Below, in pieces: positions 1-5,516 of a stretch of 8,701 nucleotides of DNA. The notes under the pieces are model-generated. The model was not told the DNA's origin. It saw nothing but the letters and a program-made list of their open reading frames with translations, and did no database searches. This DNA comes from Acidimicrobiaceae bacterium (GTDB lineage Bacteria; Actinomycetota; Acidimicrobiia; Acidimicrobiales; MedAcidi-G1). Location: contig DPMC01000252.1 of assembly GCA_003541675.1 (NCBI GenBank), positions 1 through 8,701 of the forward strand, given 5' to 3'. The position numbers and the translations under genes were made by a program. Position 1 is the stretch's first letter. The number at the start of each line of letters is the position of its first letter.

Positions 1-357
1 GCATGCACCACCGACCTGCCAGATGAAGTCATCGCTGCCTACGACGCCCCCTTCCCAGACGACTCCTACAAGGCCGGAGCCCGGATCTTTCCGTCTCTTG
101 TGCCCACCAACTCCGACGACCCGGAAGCATCCGCCAACAAGGCGGCGTGGAAGGTGCTCGAACAGTTCGAAAGGCCGTTCCTGGTTGCGTTCAGTGACCT
201 CGATCCGGTGACCAAGGGCGGCGAAACTCCCTTCCTGGCCAGAGTTCCTGGAGCCCAAGGCCAACCGCACACGACAATCGAGGGCGCAGGTCACTTCCTC
301 CAAGAAGACCAGGGACCGCTGCTGGCTGCACTGCTCGTCGACTTCATGGCCTCATGA
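1..357 (+). CDS. Haloalkane dehalogenase, C-terminal part (5' end outside window)
   Basis: This is the last 118 residues of an alpha/beta-hydrolase that hydrolyses carbon-halogen bonds to give an alcohol and halide. The frame is open from base 1 to a TGA at 355-357. Family members run near 300 residues, so about 180 residues, including the nucleophile Asp and most of the cap, lie upstream. Visible signatures are the segment YDAPFPDDSYKAGARIFPSL (residues 14-33 of the fragment), AFSDLDPVT (63-71), where D66 is the likely catalytic acid after strand beta-7, PGAQGQPH (83-90), and GAGHFLQED (95-103), where H98 is the catalytic His. These fit the HLD-I/DhmA-like branch. The stop overlaps the next start as ATGA (354-357), implying translational coupling. 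Another alpha/beta-hydrolase is possible but less likely, because the GHFLQED and YKAGAR motifs are typical of dehalogenases. Substrate cannot be inferred. Confidence 0.88.
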   Translation, partial: ACTTDLPDEVIAAYDAPFPDDSYKAGARIFPSLVPTNSDDPEASANKAAWKVLEQFERPFLVAFSDLDPVTKGGETPFLARVPGAQGQPHTTIEGAGHFLQEDQGPLLAALLVDFMAS

Positions 358-803
358 CCACTATCGAGCGGTCCCGTCTCGTCGATGCCGCACCGACCGA
401 GGTCTGGAAGGTGCTGTCCGAGTTCGAGGCCATAAGTTCGTGGGCGCCCAACGTCGAACACTCATGCTTCCTCACCGAGGGAGCATCCGATGTCGGTACA
501 ACTCGTCGTGTGCAGGTTGGTCGATCAGCTCTCATAGAGACGGTCGTTGAGTGGGAGGAGCCACACACCTTGTCGTACTCCCTCAAAGGAATCCCACCAG
601 TGATCCGCTCGGCTACCAACACCTGGCGGCTCGAACCAACCGAAGACGGAACGAAGGTGAGGCTGACCACCGACATTGATGCCGGCCCGCGACCCCCACA
701 GAAGTTGATCGCACGCATTGTCGGACGCAGGCTCGGGGCGGCATCCGACGAGATGCTCTCAGGGCTCGTAGCCCATTTGGGTCGGAGAGGGCAGCGGCCA
801 TGA
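354..803 (+). CDS. SRPBCC (START-like / polyketide cyclase-type) family protein
   Basis: This 149-residue protein has the length and pattern of a single SRPBCC helix-grip domain, a fold with a deep pocket for hydrophobic ligands. The opening strand (TTIERSRLVDAAP, 2-14) and the following helix with the family-typical PTEVWKVLSEFEAISSWAP (14-32) are the clearest marks. Alternating strands follow (ETVVEWEEPHTLSYSLKG, 62-79; TNTWRLEP and TKVRLTTDIDA, about 89-110), then a long C-terminal helix (about 114-142) that usually closes the cavity. No catalytic residues can be assigned, because the superfamily includes binding proteins, cyclases and dehydratases. It is translationally coupled on both sides: its start overlaps the dehalogenase stop, and its TGA (801-803) overlaps the sulfatase start. 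It may bind a ligand handled by those enzymes, which is inference. The last residues (GRRGQRP) are basic and probably disordered. Confidence 0.8.
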   Translation: MTTIERSRLVDAAPTEVWKVLSEFEAISSWAPNVEHSCFLTEGASDVGTTRRVQVGRSALIETVVEWEEPHTLSYSLKGIPPVIRSATNTWRLEPTEDGTKVRLTTDIDAGPRPPQKLIARIVGRRLGAASDEMLSGLVAHLGRRGQRP

Positions 804-3376
804 CCGTTCGACCCGACGTCATCGTCATCATGACCGACGAGGAACGCGCCGCCCCACCGTACGAAAACTCAGACATCGCCCGGTGGCGTGCAGAAACGCT
901 GACCGGTCGGGCCTGGTTCGACGAACACGCACTCAACTTTGGGCGCCACTACACGGGCTCGCTGGCCTGCGTTCCCAGTAGGCCGACGATCTTCACCGGG
1001 CACTACCCCGACGTTCATGGTGTGACCCAGACCGACGGCCTGGGAAAGATGGCTGACGACTCGCGCCTGCGTTGGCTGCGTGCCGGCGAGGTCCCCACGC
1101 TCGGTCACTGGTTCAGGGCCGGCGGTTACGACACTCATTACGACGGGAAGTGGCACATCTCCCACGCCGACCTGATCGACGAGAACACCGGCCAGGTTCT
1201 TGCAACCAACAACGCCGCCGGGGAGGTCGATCAGGAAGCCGTCGATGCATACCGTGCAGCCGATCCGCTCAAGCCCTTCGGCTTTTCCGGTTGGGTAGGT
1301 CCCGAACCCCATGGCGGCGCACTCGCCAACAGCGGCTTCCGGCGTGATCCGCTCATCGCAGACCGAGTAGTCGCCTGGTTGCAGGACCGTTACCGCCGGC
1401 GAGAGGAAGGAGACGCAAACGCCCTGCGTCCCTTCCTGCTCGTCGCGAGTTTCGTCAACCCCCACGACATCGTCTTGTTCCCAGCCTGGGTTCGACGCGG
1501 AATCCCGATCAAGAACCAACCAGAACTAGATCCACCCTCGATACCCGCATCGCCCACTGACGACGAAGACCTGTCCACCAAGCCAGCAGCCCAGGTCGCG
1601 TATCGGGCGACTTATCCGACGGGATATGGGCCGGCAGCAGCTATTGCGCGGGCCTACGACAAGAACGCCCAGAAATACCGCGACCTCTACTACCGGCTAC
1701 ACGCAGAGGTCGATGCCCCAATTGATCGGGTGCGTCGAGCCGTAACTGATGGAGGATCTGAACACGCGGTGATCGTGCGTACTTCTGACCACGGCGAGTT
1801 GCTGGGCGCCCATGGCGGCCTTCACCAGAAATGGTTCAACCTCTACGACGAAGCTACCCGCGTCCCATTTTCAATTGCCCGGATCGGCACCAACGCCACC
1901 ACCGGGACATTGATCCACGACGCCCCGACCTCCCACATCGACATCGTGCCCACCCTGTTGTCAGCGGCAGGTATCGACGAAGCGATGACGACCAGCGTGC
2001 TCCAAGAATCATTCACCGAGGTCCATCCGCTGCCCGGTACGAACCTCATGCCGGTCGTTGATGGCGCCGCAACTCCAAATCCCAATCGCACCGTCTACCT
2101 GATGACGCGCGACAACATGCTCGAGGGTGACTCCGGTGCCTCCGGCGTGGCCCGCGCTACCGGTCGTGCCGCAAAACCGCCTGGGATGCTACGAATCCGA
2201 GTTCCGGAACATGTGGGTTCAAACTTTGAAGGGATCGTTGCACGGGTTGACGACTCGATCAATCGTGGTGAAGGCCATCTGTGGAAGGTGGTTCGTACCT
2301 TTGACGACCCGGCTACGTGGACCAATCCGGGAGTCCGCCACCTCGCCTCAAGCGGCCTGGCTGGCGAGACGACCCGGACCATCCCACTCCCAGACCAGTG
2401 GGAGCTCTACGACATCGACGCCGACCCAACCGAAGCCGTCAACCGATGGAACGATGATTCGGCCCGGGACGTGTTCATCCACATCCGCGCCCTCCTGAAA
2501 GAGGAGCGCTTCCGAGCCGTGCCCGAGCGAAACAACCCGTGGCCCTATGCATCACGTCAGCCAACCGGGGGACCGGTGAAGAAGCGCCCACCCCCACCAG
2601 CGAGAATGCTTCGAAAGCTTGTACAGAAGATTGGCATGCACCCCGAAGATCTGAACGCAGTCGAGTTCGGGCTCGCTGGAAAGCGTGCCCTCATGGTCGC
2701 AACGAACACTGCAGTAATGGACATTGGCAAGCCCACCGGCGTCTTCGCCAGTGAGATGACCGTTCCCTACTACGCGTTCCTCGACGCGGGCATGAAGGTC
2801 GACGTGGCAAGCCCTCTAGGAGGTGTGATTCCAGTCGACCCACAGTCGCTCAAGCCGGTCATGCGAAGCGGTGACGACGACCGTTTCCTCGCCGACGACG
2901 ACTTCCGGAACCAGGTCACCAACTCGTTGGCGATCGGGCGATTGGACATGGCCGAGTACGACGTGGTGTTCCTCTCCGGAGGTTGGGGCGCAGCGTTCGA
3001 CTTCGGATTCTCAGACGGCCTAGCAGCCAAGATCACCGAGGCGAACGCGCAAGGGAAGATCATCGGGGGTGTATGCCACGGCCCGCTCGGACTCCTCAAC
3101 GCAAAGGATGTCGCCGGGGAACCGCTGGTCAAGGGCCGTCGGATTTCCGCAGTCACCGACAAGCAGGTGAGAGAACTCGGCATCCAATCCACCCCGCACC
3201 ACCCGGAGAGAGAACTACGTAGAGCCGGTGCGGTCTTCGAGAGCATCACCAGGTTCCGTGACCCGTTCGCCAACCACTGGGTGGTCGACGGCAACCTCGT
3301 CACCGGTCAGAACCAGAATGCCGGCCCAATGGTTGCAAGGGAAATGATGGAACTCCTCGCTGCCCGGGATCTGTAG
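800..3376 (+). CDS. Fusion of type I sulfatase-superfamily hydrolase and DJ-1/PfpI (Hsp31-like) domain
   Basis: This single 858-residue frame contains two enzymes. Residues 1 to about 580 are an alkaline-phosphatase-superfamily sulfatase. The exact formylglycine motif C57-V-P-S-R61 is followed by T66-G67. Early metal-ligand acids are D13-E14, with Glu where Asp is usual. GKWH is at 116-119, NPHD at 220-223, SDHGE at 329-333 with D330/H331, and K344. The Asp-His pair resembles phosphonate monoester hydrolases and choline-sulfatase-like members, so sulfate, phosphonate or phosphate esters are all possible. A proline/lysine-rich linker (about 586-605) leads to a DJ-1/PfpI domain (about 627-858). 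Its elbow GGVCHGP (756-762) holds C759-H760, with conserved E652, a likely third triad acid E803, and the typical DGNLVTGQNQNAG ending. DJ-1/Hsp31 relatives act as glyoxalases, deglycases or chaperones. There is no signal peptide, so it is probably cytoplasmic. The start follows a GGAGAGGG-like site and overlaps the previous stop. Domain calls are firm; the substrate is unknown. Confidence 0.92.
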   Translation: MTVRPDVIVIMTDEERAAPPYENSDIARWRAETLTGRAWFDEHALNFGRHYTGSLACVPSRPTIFTGHYPDVHGVTQTDGLGKMADDSRLRWLRAGEVPTLGHWFRAGGYDTHYDGKWHISHADLIDENTGQVLATNNAAGEVDQEAVDAYRAADPLKPFGFSGWVGPEPHGGALANSGFRRDPLIADRVVAWLQDRYRRREEGDANALRPFLLVASFVNPHDIVLFPAWVRRGIPIKNQPELDPPSIPASPTDDEDLSTKPAAQVAYRATYPTGYGPAAAIARAYDKNAQKYRDLYYRLHAEVDAPIDRVRRAVTDGGSEHAVIVRTSDHGELLGAHGGLHQKWFNLYDEATRVPFSIARIGTNATTGTLIHDAPTSHIDIVPTLLSAAGIDEAMTTSVLQESFTEVHPLPGTNLMPVVDGAATPNPNRTVYLMTRDNMLEGDSGASGVARATGRAAKPPGMLRIRVPEHVGSNFEGIVARVDDSINRGEGHLWKVVRTFDDPATWTNPGVRHLASSGLAGETTRTIPLPDQWELYDIDADPTEAVNRWNDDSARDVFIHIRALLKEERFRAVPERNNPWPYASRQPTGGPVKKRPPPPARMLRKLVQKIGMHPEDLNAVEFGLAGKRALMVATNTAVMDIGKPTGVFASEMTVPYYAFLDAGMKVDVASPLGGVIPVDPQSLKPVMRSGDDDRFLADDDFRNQVTNSLAIGRLDMAEYDVVFLSGGWGAAFDFGFSDGLAAKITEANAQGKIIGGVCHGPLGLLNAKDVAGEPLVKGRRISAVTDKQVRELGIQSTPHHPERELRRAGAVFESITRFRDPFANHWVVDGNLVTGQNQNAGPMVAREMMELLAARDL

Positions 3377-3420
3377 CCCCATCCAAGATGACCACGACTC
3401 CTAACTGAAGGAAGCGCCAG

Positions 3421-4248
3421 ATGAGCAGCGATGGACCTCGCTACGGTCTCGTTGACCGGGAATACGGCATCCGGTTGGCCGCCACCTCACCATCTGACGA
3501 TGGCCCGGTATGGATGGTCAACCTGATGAAATACCGTGAAGTGGCCGACTACGTAGACGGCCGAAAGACGGCCATCTCTGGTCAAGAGGCAGACGACCTC
3601 TACTCCCCAATCGACTCGCTAACGGCGGTCGGAGCCGAGATCGTCTTCTTAGGAGACGTCGACCAGCAACTCCTCGGCGACAACACCGTCTGGGATCGCA
3701 TCGCTGTTGTGAAATACCCAACCCGCAGGTCCTTTATCGAGATGCAGTCACGCCCAGAGTTCCAGGAGTCGCACAAGCACAAGGACGCTGGGATGGATAA
3801 GACCATCGTCATGGGATGCCAACCCCTGACCATTCCGAGAGCATCCGACATGGGATCCGCGAATCGGTCCGATGTCCCGCACCCCTCGACCAAAGGTGAT
3901 GGACCGATAGTTGTGCTGCACGTGCTCCGGTTCGAAGACATGGAATCCGGGGTCCAGACCCCCGCATATATGGAGGCTTATCAGTCGGTCGCAGCAGGAG
4001 TCGCCTCAAAGCACGGCGTGAGAGTCTCCGGTTGGTTCACAGTTGAAGGAACAATCATCGGTGACGGGCGCGAGTGGCACCAGGTGCGCTTCAACCAATT
4101 CCCAAGCAAGGCAGCGTTCAAGGCAGTGGTTGCTGATCCAACCCGTCTAAAAGCTCAACATGACCATCGCGAGACAGCGATTGCTGATACCTACACGATG
4201 GTCGTTCAACCGAAAGTCGACCAGCTAAGAGAGTCGATTCAGGATTGA
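3421..4248 (+). CDS. Tandem DUF1330-like (dimeric alpha/beta-barrel) protein
   Basis: This 275-residue protein appears to be two ferredoxin-like alpha/beta-barrel (ABM) repeats of the DUF1330 kind. Repeat 1 (about 28-138) has GPVWMVNLMKYR (28-39), a GAEIVFLG strand (71-78), the WDRIAVVKYPTRRSFIEM core (91-108) and PEFQESHKHKDAG (112-124). Repeat 2 (about 161-265) repeats the layout with GPIVVLHVLRFED (161-173), YMEAYQSVAAGVASKHGV (183-200), the WHQVRFNQFPSKAAFKAV core (219-236) and a closing TYTMVVQP strand. A polar, probably flexible linker (about 140-160) joins them. ABM proteins normally form the barrel by dimerising, so fused repeats could make it within one chain. Family members are mostly uncharacterised; some relatives are monooxygenases or isomerases. 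A good ribosome site (AAGGAAG, about 3408-3414) lies 6 bases before the ATG. No catalytic residue can be named. It lies 44 bases after the sulfatase fusion and may belong to the same operon. Confidence 0.75.
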   Translation: MSSDGPRYGLVDREYGIRLAATSPSDDGPVWMVNLMKYREVADYVDGRKTAISGQEADDLYSPIDSLTAVGAEIVFLGDVDQQLLGDNTVWDRIAVVKYPTRRSFIEMQSRPEFQESHKHKDAGMDKTIVMGCQPLTIPRASDMGSANRSDVPHPSTKGDGPIVVLHVLRFEDMESGVQTPAYMEAYQSVAAGVASKHGVRVSGWFTVEGTIIGDGREWHQVRFNQFPSKAAFKAVVADPTRLKAQHDHRETAIADTYTMVVQPKVDQLRESIQD

Positions 4249-4255
4249 GGTCGCA

Positions 4256-4417
4256 ATGCGCGAAGGGCTCTCACAACCACACAGCAGTGACGTATTCGGT
4301 GCAGAACTCGCCCTGGTCGCTACGCGGCGAGCCTTACACCCAGTCGCCTCAACTGGTTTGGCCGAACCGGTTCGGGATGTCCGCCTAGTCGTTGCTCCAG
4401 CCACTCATCTCTCGTAA
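4256..4417 (+). CDS. Possible small ORF, 53 residues, unknown
   Basis: An ATG at 4256 opens a 53-codon frame ending in TAA at 4415-4417. A GAGG (4247-4250) lies 5 bases before the ATG, and the frame begins only 7 bases after the preceding stop. The product starts MREGLSQPHSSDVFG and contains a hydrophobic stretch, AELALVATRRALHPVASTGL. No family is recognised. Third-position GC is about 56 percent, lower than the neighbouring genes, and the last 33 bases overlap the 3' end of the minus-strand DUF971 gene. It could be a real small gene, a decayed remnant or chance. It is the only gene-like content in 4249-4384. Confidence 0.25.
   Translation: MREGLSQPHSSDVFGAELALVATRRALHPVASTGLAEPVRDVRLVVAPATHLS
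4362..4375. repeat. 14-base perfect palindrome between convergent genes
   Basis: CCGAACCGGTTCGG is its own reverse complement. The 11 bases just before it (AACTGGTTTGG, 4351-4361) form a second, imperfect inverted pair with CCGAACCGGTT (4362-4372; 9 of 11 positions). As RNA this could fold into short stems, but there is no T-tract on either side. It sits between the DUF1330-like gene and the convergent DUF971 gene, 9 bases from the latter's stop, inside the possible small ORF. It could be an operator-like site or part of a factor-dependent or bidirectional terminator; neither is proven. Confidence 0.4.
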
Positions 4418-4699
4418 CAACTCGAAGGTGTAGATACCCGTGCTGTGATCATCGTTCCACGTGATGTTCAATCCCCATGCGCCATGGAGTGCAGCATCCT
4501 TAATCTGTAGCCGAGCTGGGTTGCCATGACGGGGCCAGGCTGCCTCTCCACGTTCCCTTAGTGAACGACAGGCCGCACAAGGGCAAAGCAGGCGAAGTCG
4601 CATTAAATCGAGTTCCGCAACGTACCCGTCAGCGAACGTGGCAGTCACCCCACGACTTCGTTCGACGACAACATCAACGACGTCGTCACAGTCCTCCAC
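4385..4699 (-). CDS. DUF971 / GBBH-like N-terminal domain protein with zinc-type Cys motif
   Basis: This 104-residue protein matches the stand-alone DUF971 domain, related to the N-terminal domain of gamma-butyrobetaine hydroxylase. The family features are in order: a strand pair with FADGYVAEL (22-30), LRLLCPCAACRSLRE (35-49), a strand around ARLQIKDAALHGAWGLNITW (62-81), and the signature WNDDHSTGIYTFELLREM (81-98). C39, C41 and C44 form C-x-C-x2-C and H85 lies in the W-x-D-x-H segment, matching the zinc ligand arrangement known in human GBBH (Cys38, Cys40, Cys43, His82). No dioxygenase domain follows, so it is probably a small binding or accessory protein, sometimes linked to iron-sulfur assembly. 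The start is GTG, with an in-frame TAG immediately upstream, so the frame cannot extend further. The ribosome site is poor (AAGG about 12 bases away), and an internal GTG at codon 18 is an alternative. Confidence 0.8.
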   Translation of the reverse strand: MEDCDDVVDVVVERSRGVTATFADGYVAELDLMRLRLLCPCAACRSLRERGEAAWPRHGNPARLQIKDAALHGAWGLNITWNDDHSTGIYTFELLREMSGWSND

Positions 4700-4732
4700 C
4701 TAGACATCATGCCTTGGCACCGGACCCGACTC

Positions 4733-4750
4733 GTCAGGCCACCACCTGAC
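4733..4750. repeat. Inverted repeat in divergent intergenic region (candidate operator)
   Basis: GTCAGG (4733-4738) and CCTGAC (4745-4750) are exact inverse complements separated by 6 bases (CCACCA). An outer, imperfect pair, GCCTTGGC (4711-4718) and GGCAAGGC (4755-4762), flanks it asymmetrically with 7 of 8 pairing. It lies in the only divergent gap of the window, between the DUF971 gene (minus) and the plus-strand run that contains the amine oxidase. That is a natural place for a regulator site. No clear -10/-35 boxes could be picked out, so an operator role is inference. Confidence 0.35.
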
Positions 4751-4794
4751 AGTAGGCAAGGCCCTCCACAAGACATCCGCACAATGGTGTCGAA

Positions 4795-4875
4795 ATGGAG
4801 TCAAAACTGGAGTTCAACGTGTGGCATGCCGAACCGAACGAGGAATACGTGCCCAACATTCCAAAAGTTCAATGA
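4795..4875 (+). CDS. Possible 26-residue ORF coupled to the next gene
   Basis: ATG at 4795 opens a 26-codon frame with product MESKLEFNVWHAEP followed by NEEYVPNIPKVQ, ending in TGA at 4873-4875. Its stop overlaps an ATG of the next gene as ATGA (4872-4875). Third-position GC here is about 62 percent, while the competing frame through 4821-4871 is only about one third GC at third positions. This frame is therefore the more coding-like one. No Shine-Dalgarno is visible. It could be a coupled leader peptide or the true N-terminus of the next protein joined by a frameshift. No homologue is recognised. Confidence 0.3.
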   Translation: MESKLEFNVWHAEPNEEYVPNIPKVQ

Positions 4876-5498
4876 TGACCAACGTGTCCGGCGGTAGCGA
4901 CGGGCGTTCCGTTGTCAAGGGGACCATCTCGTCAGCGGCATTTGCTAGCGGAGACCAGTTCGTCATCGGTTACTGGCCACAGTCTCCGCTTGGACCCTTT
5001 CACGACATCATGTGGCTCGACGCAAACGACACCAGAACCTTGATCGCCTCCTCACGAGATGCAGCCAACTTCATCACGAGTACCTATCACTTTGATCACG
5101 TCATGGTCGCGTCGCTTCATGTCGAGAGCGAGGGTGCAACCACGACGGCTTGGACAGACAAACTTGCGATACAGATGAACGGAGGCTGGCTACGCCCCCT
5201 TCCGCCCCGGCGCCCACTCACCGTGACCCGCTACATCGAAGCACCCATCGCAAGATGGCTAATGGGTGTTGAAACCTACGGGTTGAGCCCGACCGGTGCC
5301 CGCGAGTGGTATCAAGCTCGCGGGTGGCGGTGGGTAAAGACCGCCACTGCCCGACACGGAAACGAGGACCTTGGGGAACTGGTTGAGGTCACCCGACCCA
5401 TGAACGTCGGATTCTCCAACCCACCGAGGCGAGCTTCGATCGTCTCCGTCACTGTCACGATCGAACAACCCATCGCCGGCAGCGAGCCTGGGACCTGA
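4872..5498 (+). CDS. Conserved-looking protein of unknown function
   Basis: This 208-residue protein (from ATG 4872) is not assigned to a named family. It has no signal peptide, no membrane helix and no nucleotide-binding motif. Tryptophan- and proline-rich segments look conserved: VIGYWPQSPLGPFHDIMWLD (31-50), TYHFDHVMVASLHVES (71-86), TRYIEAPIARWLMGVETYG (119-137), LSPTGAREWYQARGWRWV (138-155), and a C-terminal MNVGFSNPPRRASIVSV (177-193). It loosely resembles hypothetical proteins of high-GC actinobacteria, from memory only. The start is uncertain. GTG at 4821, with GGAG 8 bases upstream, would add 17 residues, but that stretch has AT-rich third positions. ATG 4872 or 4875 has no Shine-Dalgarno but overlaps the stop of the upstream small ORF. 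It lies 18 bases before the amine oxidase, so co-transcription is likely. No function is proposed. Confidence 0.75.
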   Translation: MMTNVSGGSDGRSVVKGTISSAAFASGDQFVIGYWPQSPLGPFHDIMWLDANDTRTLIASSRDAANFITSTYHFDHVMVASLHVESEGATTTAWTDKLAIQMNGGWLRPLPPRRPLTVTRYIEAPIARWLMGVETYGLSPTGAREWYQARGWRWVKTATARHGNEDLGELVEVTRPMNVGFSNPPRRASIVSVTVTIEQPIAGSEPGT

Positions 5499-5516
5499 GC
5501 ACGGAGGCCCACCGAG

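Noticed and set aside
869..1519. 216-codon minus-strand frame
   Set aside because: It lies wholly antisense to the sulfatase catalytic region, whose motifs are unambiguous; its protein is compositionally odd and matches nothing.
2770..3303. 177-codon minus-strand frame
   Set aside because: It is antisense to the DJ-1 domain, which has a clear nucleophile elbow and family ending.
4821..4871. GTG start extending the unknown protein by 17 residues
   Set aside because: Third positions there are AT-rich, unlike the rest of the gene; GGAG spacing keeps it possible, so it is mentioned only as an alternative.
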